Part shown: piece by piece, positions 1 to 8,970 of the stretch
Numbering within the stretch: the stretch's first letter is position 1
How the letters are laid out: every line of letters begins with the position of its first letter
Assembly: GCA_027484145.1 (NCBI GenBank)
Contig: JAIXUH010000034.1
Location: 62,001 to 126,000 of the forward strand
Reading direction: 5' to 3'
DNA from: Rhodobacter sp.
Lineage (GTDB): Bacteria; Pseudomonadota; Alphaproteobacteria; Rhodobacterales; Rhodobacteraceae
Length of the DNA stretch: 64,000 nucleotides
The notes under the pieces: model-generated
The model's input: only the letters and a program-made list of their open reading frames with translations
The model's database searches: none
Told to the model about the DNA's origin: nothing
Program-made: the position numbers and the translations under genes

Positions 1-1138
1 TCACAAGAAACAGGGCCCGCGCCGCCGTCAGGTAAAAGTAATTCCGGCTGTCCCCTGCGGCCAAGGCGGATTGGTCATAGGTCATGCCGATGACCTGCGG
101 CAACTGGATGACCGACACCAGCACAAGGATCGCGCCCGCCGCGGCATAGCGCGGGTCATACAACTGACCCACGATCCATTCCCCGGAAAAGGCCATGACC
201 GCGACCAACAGGAAGATGGCCCCCGTCAGGCTGAACCGCATGCGCCGCAGTTTGCGGAAATTCTCGGCCGATGCGGCGGGCGGGCGTTCGCGGTAAAGTG
301 GGATCAGAATGCGCCCGGTGATGTTCTGGCCCAGCAGCATTGGGAAAGACGCAAGGAAAAAGCCGATGTTGTAAAGGCCAAGCTGTTCCAGCGTCAGGTA
401 TTTGCCCAAGATCGCCTTATCGCCTTGCGCCACCAGAAAGCCGCAGGCGGTGGACAGGAACAGCCAGAAACCGAAATGGATCAGGTCGCGCGCAGCGGCG
501 GGTTCCCATTGCATACGGTTGCCGGGGCCGGGAAGGAACAGGGTCATCAGGATCAGCCGCGCCAGCGATGACACGATCCAGCCCGCCACCAGCGCCCAGA
601 CCGACTGGAACAGATAGGCCAGCACCACCATCGACACGATGCCAAGCGCCTGACTGATCAGGTCCAGCAGCGTGACACGCCCAAGCCGCAGATGCCGGGC
701 CGCCGTTTCAATGCGCGTGGGTTCCAACCCGTGGATCAGTAGCGAAAGCCCCGCCACGGGCAGCAAAACCGCCAACTGGTCCTGCCCGTAGAATGCCGCC
801 ACCGGCAGGGCCATGGCGCAGGCCGCCAGCCACAGCACAACGCCGCGCACCACCTGAATCGTAAAGGCGGTGTTCAGAAATTCGGGCTCGTCGCCGCGTT
901 TGTTCTGCAGGATCGAAGGCCCGGTTCCCATATCGGAAAACATGGTCAGCCCGACCAGAAACACCGACACCAGCGCCATCATGCCAAAGGCTTCGGGAAA
1001 CAACAGCCGCGTCAGGATCAGGTTTGACGCCAGACGCATGCCCTGCGAGGTGGCATAGCCAAGTGCCGTCCACGCTGAACTTCGCATGACGCGCGCAACA
1101 AGCCCGTCACCGCGCAGCCGTGTCATGAGCGGGCTCAT
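1..1138 (-). CDS. Oligosaccharide flippase (Wzx/MATE-like), 3' end outside window
   Basis: This is an open minus-strand frame read directly from the sequence. It begins at ATG 1138 (MSPLMTRLRGDGLVARVMRS) and runs off the left edge after about 379 codons, so the C-terminus is missing. The protein is strongly hydrophobic, with at least eight likely membrane segments. The N-terminal pattern, a short basic stretch followed by SSAWTALGYATSQGMRLASN and LTRLLFPEAFG, is typical of the polysaccharide transport (Wzx/RfbX/MATE) family, which moves lipid-linked sugars across the inner membrane. The glycosidase gene next to it and a sugar transferase near the right edge fit a surface polysaccharide role. 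Alternative in-frame ATGs lie at 1126 and 1087. The family is well supported; the substrate is unknown. Confidence 0.85.
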   Translation of the reverse strand, partial: MSPLMTRLRGDGLVARVMRSSAWTALGYATSQGMRLASNLILTRLLFPEAFGMMALVSVFLVGLTMFSDMGTGPSILQNKRGDEPEFLNTAFTIQVVRGVVLWLAACAMALPVAAFYGQDQLAVLLPVAGLSLLIHGLEPTRIETAARHLRLGRVTLLDLISQALGIVSMVVLAYLFQSVWALVAGWIVSSLARLILMTLFLPGPGNRMQWEPAAARDLIHFGFWLFLSTACGFLVAQGDKAILGKYLTLEQLGLYNIGFFLASFPMLLGQNITGRILIPLYRERPPAASAENFRKLRRMRFSLTGAIFLLVAVMAFSGEWIVGQLYDPRYAAAGAILVLVSVIQLPQVIGMTYDQSALAAGDSRNYFYLTAARALFLV

Positions 1139-1294
1139 CCGAGCGGTCCAATCTTCAAAAAGGGCAAAGCGCGGCCATGGCGCTGCGATCACGCTGAAAA
1201 GCCTGCACTATTGCACAGTCAGGGATCAAGACCGCATTTGGCAACGATCTGGTTCCCAGCCGTTGCCAGCCCCCGAAACAGACCGTAACTGGGG

Positions 1295-3475
1295 TTAAAG
1301 CAGGCCGTTGGACACGGCGGCCAGCATTCCGGTGATAAATGCACCCGTGGCAGCGTTGACCACCAGCGCCATGTCCGAGCGGAACGACGACCCTGCACCT
1401 TCGGATTCGGTGTCATCATCGGTTTGGGCATCATCATCTTCGGCCGGGTCGGTCGGCGATGATCCAGGCACTTCGTCCAGACGCGCGCCACCGGCCCAGT
1501 TTGAACCGTTCATGAACCAGTCCAGCGACAGGAAGGTTGGCGTCATCGGCGCCGAAGCTGGCGTGACGGTGGTGTTGCCGCCCGAGGTGGGGTCAACCTG
1601 CGCGTCATCGTCCGTTCCCGTGTCCGTGTTGGGAACTGTGACGGGCGTGGTGACCACCGGGCTTGCCGCTTCGGTGGTGACGACAGCCGCGTTTTGCGTG
1701 GTGGGGGCAGGGGGATCGTTGCGCCAGATCGTGCGGCCCGGTCCTGAACTGACTCCGGTCGGGGTTGGCGCCGGTTGAGTGACCGGGTTGTTGATCGTGT
1801 CGCCCAGCCATTCGCCGCCGGGGGTCGAGGTGACGCTGCCACCACCCAGAAAATCGCCCAGCAGGTCATCCAGCGACAGATTGTCGATCGTGGCTTCCTG
1901 ATCGCTTTCAGGGTCAAGCACAAGATCAGGCTCGCCCGCCCATTCGGCGATGGCGGCGGCCTCTTCCGGGGTGCGTGCCACCAGAATGCGCACGACCTGG
2001 CCTGCCTCGGTCAGCGTCACCGAAAGGGTATCGCCATCCACCGTTGCCTCGACCGGGGCACGAACGCCGACGGCATAGGTGCGGCCTTCGTTGGTTTCAT
2101 CCACGCCTGCACGGTCGGGAATGCCAAAGCGGGTCATCCAGTCGGCAGGCACTTCGGCTGTGAGCCCTTCGGACCAGATGGCCGCATAGCCACTGTCCAG
2201 ACCTTCGATTTCAAGGCTGACATCGCCCACCACCGTATCGGTGTCTGACGCAAGGAACAGCACCAGCCGGTCATCATTTTCAAAGCCATAGGTCCAAAGA
2301 TCGCTGGAGCGCGAGTTTTCTTCGGACATTTCCAGAATTTCGGTGCCTTCGACGCTTTCATACAGCATGTCGATCATGCTGGCGCCGACGAACTGTACCG
2401 GGTTGCCGTTGACATCGGTATAGGTCATCCGGCCCGCATGCATCAGGTCAACCGCATGGATCGATGCGGCACCAAGACCTTCGGCGGTGTATTCCGAGAA
2501 CAGTTCCAGATACAGGCGCGGCGCATCCGGTCCATAGTCACGCGTGGACAGGACGTTCTGCCAATAACGCTCGAACTCTACATCGGTGCGGCCTGCAAGG
2601 TCGATGTCGGCGCGGTTCACGGTTTCGCCTTGGGCAGCCATGTCGCGGATAAAGCGGGTCAGCGCCTCGTCGCGCGTCAGCGATGCCACGTTCCATTCGC
2701 TCAGGTGCACATCCGGGGCCTCGCCGCCCGCTTCGGTGACATCTGCGCGCCATGCCTCCAGAATGGGGCGAAAGTCGTTCAGGTTCACGTCGATCCCTTC
2801 GGCGCGCGAGGCATAGCGGTGGTGCATCACCAGATCGACGTTCGCCAGATTTTCGTCGGTGAACGAGTCGCGGATGACGTCGTCCTCCTGAAGCGTGCGG
2901 CCCGCCTGCACGGATACGTCAATGTCGGCCCCGACCAGGTTCACGGTCGGGTCTTCCAGCGCCGAGCTGATCTCATCCACCATCGCAGCGGCCACGCGGC
3001 CATAGCCTGCGGCGGCCCCATCCGGCGTCAGGCCCTGAAAATGGGCATAATGTTCGCTGCCGATGTGAAAGATCATGTTTTGCGGCAGTGGGCCGTAATC
3101 GCCGCCCAACAGGTCCTCCATGAACTCGCGCACATCGGCGCGCATGTCCTCGATCCGGTTGGCGTAGCGGGCGGTCGGCAGAACAATCGACAGCGTGGCG
3201 TTGTGGTCAATGGCCACGGCCATCATCTCGCTCAGGTCCGGGCGGTCCAGTGCGGGGTTGAACAGCCCCGGGTACTCAAAGCCATAGCGGCCTGCATCGG
3301 CTTCGGCCAAGGCCCCGCCGGGCCACGAGATCGAACCGACATTCAGCCCTTCGATCTGCTCAAGAAACCGATCAAGCGATCGAAAGCCAGAGTATCGGAC
3401 ACCAAGCGTATCTTGGCTGATGACATCTGCACCCTCGATGCGGGCGTCGGTCCCGGTATTTACGGTCACGAGCAT
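1295..3475 (-). CDS. Clan GH-A-like glycoside hydrolase with Thr/Pro-rich tail
   Basis: The protein has 726 residues from ATG 3475, which has GAAGGG about 10 bases upstream; a TTG 45 bases further upstream is less likely. The N-terminal two thirds look like a (beta/alpha)8 glycosidase of the GH39/GH51 type. IGSEH (Glu about 141) resembles the acid/base strand end, and HLSEWN (Glu about 260) resembles the nucleophile strand end. A beta-rich segment follows, then a Thr/Pro/Asp-rich low-complexity linker (about 560-700) and a hydrophobic C-terminal segment ending VSNGLL. No N-terminal signal peptide is visible, so export, if any, must use another route. It follows the flippase gene on the same strand and may trim or release an exopolysaccharide. 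The exact GH family and substrate are uncertain. Confidence 0.6.
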   Translation of the reverse strand: MLVTVNTGTDARIEGADVISQDTLGVRYSGFRSLDRFLEQIEGLNVGSISWPGGALAEADAGRYGFEYPGLFNPALDRPDLSEMMAVAIDHNATLSIVLPTARYANRIEDMRADVREFMEDLLGGDYGPLPQNMIFHIGSEHYAHFQGLTPDGAAAGYGRVAAAMVDEISSALEDPTVNLVGADIDVSVQAGRTLQEDDVIRDSFTDENLANVDLVMHHRYASRAEGIDVNLNDFRPILEAWRADVTEAGGEAPDVHLSEWNVASLTRDEALTRFIRDMAAQGETVNRADIDLAGRTDVEFERYWQNVLSTRDYGPDAPRLYLELFSEYTAEGLGAASIHAVDLMHAGRMTYTDVNGNPVQFVGASMIDMLYESVEGTEILEMSEENSRSSDLWTYGFENDDRLVLFLASDTDTVVGDVSLEIEGLDSGYAAIWSEGLTAEVPADWMTRFGIPDRAGVDETNEGRTYAVGVRAPVEATVDGDTLSVTLTEAGQVVRILVARTPEEAAAIAEWAGEPDLVLDPESDQEATIDNLSLDDLLGDFLGGGSVTSTPGGEWLGDTINNPVTQPAPTPTGVSSGPGRTIWRNDPPAPTTQNAAVVTTEAASPVVTTPVTVPNTDTGTDDDAQVDPTSGGNTTVTPASAPMTPTFLSLDWFMNGSNWAGGARLDEVPGSSPTDPAEDDDAQTDDDTESEGAGSSFRSDMALVVNAATGAFITGMLAAVSNGLL

Positions 3476-4182
3476 CGGTTGAAACCCTTCAGAAAAACTG
3501 CCTTGCACTACAGTAAGCAACGGCCGTGCCCGGCATTTATTCCAGTGCGGCTCCTAGGGCCGGGAGTGGGAGATAAAGTGTTCTTTATCAATTATTTAAA
3601 AGGCACTCGGGGGCAGGATTTCGCCATAATCACAGACCTTCGCTGCCACAATCTATCCCTTTGGGGAAAGCGGTTGATCCGGTTGGAGGCGCGCGCTTGC
3701 CCCGCCTTTCGAAAGGACAGAGCCGTTTTTCTGACAGCCAGACTTTGGTCTGTCCTGTTTTGGCCTATCCCTTTGGGGCAAACCCTCTGCCCCGATGCGC
3801 CAAAATTGGGCCTTGCATCGGCCGGAACGGGGCTGGCAGTGACATGTGGGTAAAGCACGATCATCCGACAATCGGTGGTGGTGCCCGCGCGGCCCGTCGG
3901 CATGGCGATGTCGGATTCATCATGGGACGGGTCGCAAACAGACATTGCGGATGCAGCAATTACCAGAGGCAAGATAGCATGGGTCGGTGTGGAAACGTCC
4001 CGCGGTAAGGGGCCGACGATGGTATCGTTCACAACGGGGTTTGTGGCCAGAGTCACGGCCTTGGCACAATTGTTGCCGGAGCAAGCGCTGCGCCATCGCC
4101 GCCCCCTTTTCTTCAAGGCCTTGCCCGCGCATGGTCGGGGCAGGGATTCGGGTCCGCAGAAACAGGGCGATATCGGGGCATC
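3476..4182. other. 707-base gap, no convincing gene
   Basis: The stretch separates the glycosidase promoter (minus strand) from the flavoprotein gene (plus strand). Open frames here have low-quality translations (Arg/Ser/Pro rich, no recognisable motif) and no good ribosome binding site, so I call no gene. An AT-rich patch at about 3578-3602 (ttctttatcaattattt) could hold the glycosidase promoter. A direct repeat is listed separately. Confidence 0.5.
3653..3778. repeat. Direct repeat CTATCCCTTTGGGG, two copies 112 bases apart
   Basis: CTATCCCTTTGGGG occurs at 3653-3666 and again at 3765-3778. Both copies lie upstream of the glycosidase gene. The match is exact over 14 bases, unlikely by chance in so short a gap. 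It may be a pair of regulator sites or a remnant duplication; nothing in the sequence decides between them. Confidence 0.4.
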
Positions 4183-5547
4183 ATGCAGACAGGTGGTGTA
4201 TCATTCTGGTGGCGAGACATCGGCCTGCCGGTGCCGCGCCCGGCGCTGGACGGCGACACGCAGGCCGACGTGTGCATCATCGGCGCGGGCTATACCGGGC
4301 TATGGACGGCCTATTACCTCAAGGCGGCGCGGCCCGATCTTTCGGTGATTGTCGTCGAAAAGCGGTTTGCCGGCTTTGGCGCATCCGGGCGCAATGGCGG
4401 TTGGTTGACGGGCGGCTTTGCGTGGTCGCATGACCGCTATGCCCAAAAGGGCGAGGCGGGCGTGCGGGCCATGGTGGCCGCGATGAATGGCACGGTGGCC
4501 GAGGTGCTGCGCGTGGCATCGACCGAAGGGATCGACGCCGACATCTGCCCGACGGACGAATTGATGGTGGCAACCTTGCCCGCACAGGCCGCGCGGATGC
4601 GGGCCGAAACGGACCACCGCCGCCGATGGGGTGAAGAGGGGCGGGTCCATGCCATCGACGCGCGCGCACTTGCGCAGCGGATTGCAATTCCCAATGCGCT
4701 GGGGGCCATGGTGGTGGAAGGGGTGGCCCGCGTTCAGCCCGCCAAGCTGGTCAGCGGCTTGGCCCGCGTGGTGGCGGCCAAGGGGGTGCGGATTGTCGAG
4801 GGCACCGAAGTCACAGACCTGTCGCCGGGGCTGGTCACAACCCCGTTCGGGCGCGTCCGCGCCGGGGTTGTACTGCGCTGCACCGAAGGTTTCACCGCGA
4901 CTCTGCCGGGCCATCGCCGCGACTGGTTGCCGATGAATTCGGCGCAGATCACGACAGAACCTTTGCCGCCTGAGATATGGGCAAAGATCGGCTGGCAGAA
5001 CAATGAAATCGTTGGCGATTTCGCGAATGCCTATTGCTATTGCCAACGCACGCGCGAAGGGCGGATCACGGTGGGCGCGCGGGGGGTGCCCTATCGCTTT
5101 GGGTCGGCCATCGACCATGACGGCACGCCCGATGCGGAAACGATCCGCCGCCTGACCGCAATCCTGCACCGCCACTTTCCAGCGGCCCGCAGCGCCCGGA
5201 TTGACCATGCATGGTGCGGCGTGCTGGGTGTGCCGCGCGACTGGTGCGCCACTGTCGGCTATGACGCGGCCACCCGGATGGGCTTTGCCGGGGGCTATGT
5301 GGGCGTGGGGGTTTCCACATCGAACCTTGCCGGGCGCACGCTGGCCGATCTGGCGCTGGGCCATGACAGCGCGCTTTCGCGCCTGCCATGGGTGAACCGA
5401 CCCTTGGCGCGATGGGAGCCGGAACCCCTGCGCTGGCTTGGTGTGCGTGCCATGTATGCGCTTTACGCCATGGCCGACCGGGCAGAGGCCGGGGGCGGAC
5501 CGCCATCACGGCTGGCCAGGTTGGGCAATTTCCTGACGGGGCGATAG
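4183..5547 (+). CDS. DAO-family FAD-dependent oxidoreductase (OrdL/PuuB-like)
   Basis: The protein has 454 residues. An N-terminal Rossmann FAD-binding motif, CIIGAGYTGLWTAYYL (about residues 30-45), is followed by the substrate-side motif FGASGRNGGWLTGG that is typical of the OrdL/PuuB branch of the D-amino-acid oxidase superfamily. The C-terminal FAD contact is GFAGGYVGVGVSTSNLAGR. Members oxidise primary or secondary amines such as gamma-glutamylputrescine, glycine derivatives or taurine (TauY). It converges on tauC with only nine bases between the stop codons, so it is a neighbour rather than a proven member of the taurine operon. Without a TauX-like small subunit nearby I do not call it taurine dehydrogenase. 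Confidence 0.75.
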   Translation: MQTGGVSFWWRDIGLPVPRPALDGDTQADVCIIGAGYTGLWTAYYLKAARPDLSVIVVEKRFAGFGASGRNGGWLTGGFAWSHDRYAQKGEAGVRAMVAAMNGTVAEVLRVASTEGIDADICPTDELMVATLPAQAARMRAETDHRRRWGEEGRVHAIDARALAQRIAIPNALGAMVVEGVARVQPAKLVSGLARVVAAKGVRIVEGTEVTDLSPGLVTTPFGRVRAGVVLRCTEGFTATLPGHRRDWLPMNSAQITTEPLPPEIWAKIGWQNNEIVGDFANAYCYCQRTREGRITVGARGVPYRFGSAIDHDGTPDAETIRRLTAILHRHFPAARSARIDHAWCGVLGVPRDWCATVGYDAATRMGFAGGYVGVGVSTSNLAGRTLADLALGHDSALSRLPWVNRPLARWEPEPLRWLGVRAMYALYAMADRAEAGGGPPSRLARLGNFLTGR

Positions 5548-5556
5548 GGCGCCCGG

Positions 5557-6807
5557 TCAGCCGCGCCCTTTCCACGGCACCAGACGGCGTTCAGCCATCC
5601 GCATCAGAATGTCGATGCCATAGCCGATGATCCCGATCAGCACGATGCCCATCACCACGATATCGGTCAGTTGAAACTTCGACGCGGCGATGATCATCAT
5701 TCCGGCGCCCTTTTGGGCCGCCACCAGTTCGGCCGCCACCACCGTGCCCCAGCAAACCCCCATCGCCACCCGCGCGCCGGTAAAGATATCGGGCAGGCTG
5801 TTGGGCACGATCACATGCCACATGATCTGCGCCTTGCTGGCCCCAAGGCTGTAGGCGGCGTGGATCTTGGACAGCTTGACCCCAGACACGCCGGACCGCG
5901 CGGCAATGACCATAATCCACAACGCCGCCAGAAACAGCAGCACGATCTTGCCGGTTTCCCAGATGCCGAACCAGATAATCACCAGCGGAATCAAGGCGAG
6001 TGGCGGCACGGGCCGCATGAATTCGACGATCGGGTCGAACCAGCCGCGAAACCACCCCGACAGACCCATGGCATAGCCCAGCGGAATGCCCACCAGCGCG
6101 CCAAGGAAAAAGCCGCCCAGCACACGCGCCAAGGACGCACCCAGATGCCCCCAGAGCGACGTGTTCTGGTATCCTTCGCGGGCAATCTCGATGAACCGCG
6201 CCACCACCGCCTCTGGCGAAGGCAGCCAGATCGGCTCCATCTGCCAGCCCTTGGCGGGTTCAAAGTTCAGCGATCCCTTGCCCGTCAGCGTGACGGTGCC
6301 ACCATCGACCGCGATTTCCTGATCTACCAAAATGGGTTGACCGTTCACCGCCACCACCTGCGCACCGGGGCCGTCGTTTTCGGCAGGCTTCAGCAGGACA
6401 GACCGCCACGCCGCCACAATCGCCGCATCGCCTTTGGCCAGACCATCGCCCACCGTCACCACAGGGGGGGCAGGCTTTGCGCCAACATCATGCACCAGCA
6501 CGCGCACCTCGGCCGTGCCTTCGGCGCCGGATGCATCGCGCGCAGTGTAGCTGAAACCCGTTTCGCCCAAGAAGGGACCCGGCACATGCAGCGGCACAAG
6601 GTTTGATCCAGTGAAGGCCCCCCAGATGAAAAAGATCGACAGCACCGAAATGATGCTGGCCACACGGTCGGGGCGAATGGCGGATTCGTCGCCAAAGGTC
6701 ACCGTCTTGCGCGCGGAAAAGTCTTGCCGCGCTCGGTGGCGCTTGATCCAGCCCCAGAGCAACATCGAAACCACGAAAATGGCGATGTAGAACACCAGAA
6801 CCATCAT
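5557..6807 (-). CDS. tauC: Taurine ABC transporter permease with periplasmic cadherin-like insert
   Basis: The C-terminal 215 residues are a standard BPD_transp_1 permease of the SsuC/TauC type (PSPEAVVARFIEIA start, FMRPVPPLALIPLVIIWFG, EAA-type loop ARSGVSGVKLSKIHAAYSLG). The protein is unusually long: 416 residues against roughly 250-280 for most TauC. The extra N-terminus has a membrane segment (about 1-20), a cytoplasmic basic stretch, a second segment (about 50-66) and then about 130 periplasmic residues. That region looks like two halves of a cadherin/Ig-like repeat: GFSYTARDASGAEGTAEVRV near 84-103 and GGTVTLTGKGSLNFEPAKGW near 169-188. It starts 4 bases before the end of tauB (ATGA overlap). 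The taurine assignment comes from the neighbours tauA, tauB, tpa and xsc. Confidence 0.9.
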   Translation of the reverse strand: MMVLVFYIAIFVVSMLLWGWIKRHRARQDFSARKTVTFGDESAIRPDRVASIISVLSIFFIWGAFTGSNLVPLHVPGPFLGETGFSYTARDASGAEGTAEVRVLVHDVGAKPAPPVVTVGDGLAKGDAAIVAAWRSVLLKPAENDGPGAQVVAVNGQPILVDQEIAVDGGTVTLTGKGSLNFEPAKGWQMEPIWLPSPEAVVARFIEIAREGYQNTSLWGHLGASLARVLGGFFLGALVGIPLGYAMGLSGWFRGWFDPIVEFMRPVPPLALIPLVIIWFGIWETGKIVLLFLAALWIMVIAARSGVSGVKLSKIHAAYSLGASKAQIMWHVIVPNSLPDIFTGARVAMGVCWGTVVAAELVAAQKGAGMMIIAASKFQLTDIVVMGIVLIGIIGYGIDILMRMAERRLVPWKGRG

Positions 6808-7622
6808 GGCGTGCCCGCCTTTTGCGGATCGGGGCGGCCCATGATCTCTTCTTCCATCCCCCAGATCATCGACAGAATCTCATCCCGGGTTTCGGCAAAA
6901 CCGGGCGAGCGTTTGACCTCGCGCAGGTCCATCGTCACGCCGCGTTCGGCAAAGGGCAGGCGGTATTCCTTGAAAATGCGCCCCGGGCGCGGCGCCATCA
7001 CCACCAGCCGTTCGCCCAGCAACAGGGCCTCTTCAACCGAATGGGTGATCAGGATCACGGTCTTGCCGGTTTCTTTCCACAGCTTCAGCACCAGCCCTTG
7101 CATCTTTTCGCGCGTCAGCGCGTCCAGCGCGCCTAGGGGTTCATCCATAAGAATGACATCGGGGTCATTGGCAAGGCAGCGGGCCAAGGCCACGCGCTGT
7201 TGCATGCCACCGGAGAGTTCGTACACAGCCTTGTCGCCAAAATCGTGCAGGCCGACGATTTCCAGCAGATGATCGGTGATGCGGTCGCGCTCAGCCCTTG
7301 GCATCCCCTTCATCCGGGGGCCGAAATCGACATTGTGGCGCACGTTCATCCATTCGAACAGGGCGCCTTGCTGGAACACCATGCCACGCTCGGGGCCGGG
7401 GCCCTGAACCGGCCTGCCGCCAAGGCGCACCTGACCGCTGGTCGGGGCAAGAAACCCGGCCAAGATGTTCAAAAGCGTGGTCTTGCCACAGCCGGACGGC
7501 CCCAGAACCGACAGCAACTCGCCATCCTTCAGGTCAAGCGACACGTCGTGCAAGGCTTGAACTGACCCGCCCTTGGGCAGGTTAAAGCGCATGGAAAGGG
7601 AATCGATCTGCAGTCCGGACAT
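6804..7622 (-). CDS. tauB: Taurine ABC transporter ATP-binding protein
   Basis: The ATPase has about 272 residues from ATG 7622 (MSGLQIDSLSMRF). It carries Walker A GPSGCGKTT, the signature ELSGGMQQRVALARCL, Walker B VILMDEPLGALD and the switch histidine in ILITHSVEEA. It energises uptake of taurine through TauC in the inner membrane. A GTG at 7682 would add 20 residues and overlap the tauA stop, but those codons lie across an intergenic hairpin and translate to Pro/Gly-rich sequence, so I prefer 7622. It overlaps tauC by 4 bases. Confidence 0.9.
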   Translation of the reverse strand: MSGLQIDSLSMRFNLPKGGSVQALHDVSLDLKDGELLSVLGPSGCGKTTLLNILAGFLAPTSGQVRLGGRPVQGPGPERGMVFQQGALFEWMNVRHNVDFGPRMKGMPRAERDRITDHLLEIVGLHDFGDKAVYELSGGMQQRVALARCLANDPDVILMDEPLGALDALTREKMQGLVLKLWKETGKTVILITHSVEEALLLGERLVVMAPRPGRIFKEYRLPFAERGVTMDLREVKRSPGFAETRDEILSMIWGMEEEIMGRPDPQKAGTP

Positions 7623-7640
7623 AATGGCCCCGAAAGTGGT

Positions 7641-7668
7641 GGGCGGCCCAAAGGGAACGGGACCGCCC
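7641..7668 (-). other. Intercistronic hairpin between tauA and tauB
   Basis: GGGCGG (7641-7646) pairs with CCGCCC (7663-7668), extended by two more pairs past one mismatch. There is no T tract, so it is more likely an mRNA-stabilising or processing hairpin that favours the binding-protein message than a terminator. This is a common arrangement after periplasmic binding-protein genes. Confidence 0.45.
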
Positions 7669-7678
7669 GGTTGGGGTG

Positions 7679-8680
7679 TCACATGCCCTTGGCGGCCACC
7701 AGCGGCCCTGTGTTCACAGTGGTGTCATAACTGTCCAGCGCGGCGGGAATGGAGCCAGCGGTCACGAACACGCTGGCCACGCCCTTCATGAACTCTTGCG
7801 CGCCGCCGCCCAGCCATTTGGCACCCAACTGGTCCTCGACCGTTGGAAAGACGAACGTGGCCATGGTTTCCGCCGTGGCCGCATCATCCATGCCCGCATC
7901 CATGGCGATTACGGGGATCATCTCGGCCTGTTTTGATGTATCGGCCCACATTGCGTTGGCATCTGCGGTCACCTTCACGAACTTGGCCACCACATCGGGG
8001 TTTTCGGCAACAAAGGCGGCAGGGCCGGATGTCACGTCAAACACCAGAATGCCAAGGCTTTCCTTCTCGGCGCCGGTCAGCAACACATTGCCGCTTTCCT
8101 TGGCGCGGCGCAGTGACCCGCCCCAACCGCAGAACATGTCAACCGAACCTTGCGAAAACGCCGCCGATCCGTCCGGCGGGGCCATGTCGACGATCTCAAG
8201 GCTGGCCAGATCAACCTTGAAATGCTCCATCTGCTTGAGGAAGCCGTAATGCGCGGCGGTGCCGATCGGCACGGCGACCTTCTTGCCGGCCAGTTCGGCG
8301 GTATTGTCCTTGTCAATTTCCAGCGCGGTCTGCACGACGCAATTGTCGTTGTCGGAATAGCTGACGGCCACATCAAGGATCTGCAGATCCTGACCCGCGC
8401 TGCTGGCCACCACAAAGGGCGGCACGCCCTGACTGACCGACAGGTGCACATCGCCCGCCGCCATGGCGGCCGACATCGCGGTGCCTGTATCAAAGGCCAC
8501 CCAATTCACCTTGAGGCCCAAGGCCGCGTCATAGGTGCCCATGACCTTGGCATACTGGAACGGCATCGGCCATTCCATGAAGTAGCCGACCGTGATTTCA
8601 TCCAGCGCAAAGGCAGCACCAGAACCCGCAAGCAACGCTGCCCCCGCAACCGCGCCCATCAGGGACTTCTTCAGTGTCAT
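7679..8680 (-). CDS. tauA: Taurine-binding periplasmic protein
   Basis: The protein has 333 residues with a signal peptide MTLKKSLMGAVAGAALLAG ending SGAAFA. It is an NMT1/TauA-like binding protein: ITVGYFMEWPMPFQYAK near the N-terminus, KVAVPIGTAAHYGF and DMFCGWGGSLRRAKESG later. It captures taurine in the periplasm and delivers it to TauBC. It is the first gene of the minus-strand tauABC operon and is divergent from tpa. Regulation by TauR from the shared 290-base intergenic region is expected from the family but not proven here. Confidence 0.92.
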   Translation of the reverse strand: MTLKKSLMGAVAGAALLAGSGAAFALDEITVGYFMEWPMPFQYAKVMGTYDAALGLKVNWVAFDTGTAMSAAMAAGDVHLSVSQGVPPFVVASSAGQDLQILDVAVSYSDNDNCVVQTALEIDKDNTAELAGKKVAVPIGTAAHYGFLKQMEHFKVDLASLEIVDMAPPDGSAAFSQGSVDMFCGWGGSLRRAKESGNVLLTGAEKESLGILVFDVTSGPAAFVAENPDVVAKFVKVTADANAMWADTSKQAEMIPVIAMDAGMDDAATAETMATFVFPTVEDQLGAKWLGGGAQEFMKGVASVFVTAGSIPAALDSYDTTVNTGPLVAAKGM

Positions 8681-8970
8681 GGTCGTTCTCCGTGTTGTTT
8701 TTTTTGGCTATCCCGGTATCGGCCGGGCCTTTGTTCCATCTGTCCAGCAGGTTCCGCGCGTTTCGGGAAATCGGAAAGGCGGTTTCAGGGCTGGCGCGGC
8801 CCCCTGATCATTCGTGCAGCATTCCGTGGCGCAAAATGATTCTGCAACTGGCACTATTCGCGCGGCAGCTTTGGCCCTACGATTGCCCCGAGCAAAGGCA
8901 GATGTTGTCGGGCAACGGGCGACGCGGTTCAGACCTGTGCCCGATTTCAGAACCATGAGAGGATAATGCC
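8681..8970. promoter_or_regulatory. Divergent tauA/tpa promoter region with candidate repeat
   Basis: This 290-base gap separates divergent tauA and tpa and should carry the TauR operator. I see an imperfect direct repeat CTGGCACTAT (8848-8857) and TTGGCCCTAC (8871-8880), starts 23 bases apart, about two helical turns, a geometry suitable for a MocR-type dimer. I did not find a pair of CTGGACTTAA-like boxes as I remember them for rhodobacterial TauR, so the operator call is weak. A clear ribosome binding site GAGAGGA (8957-8963) precedes tpa. Confidence 0.4.

Noticed and set aside
2438-3853. A 471-codon open frame antisense to the glycosidase
   Set aside because: Composition is that of a GC shadow frame and the glycosidase on the other strand has catalytic motifs and a good start.
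3592-4116. Possible minus-strand gene in the gap after the glycosidase promoter
   Set aside because: The 174-residue translation has no recognisable pattern and no ribosome binding site; I left the gap as non-coding.
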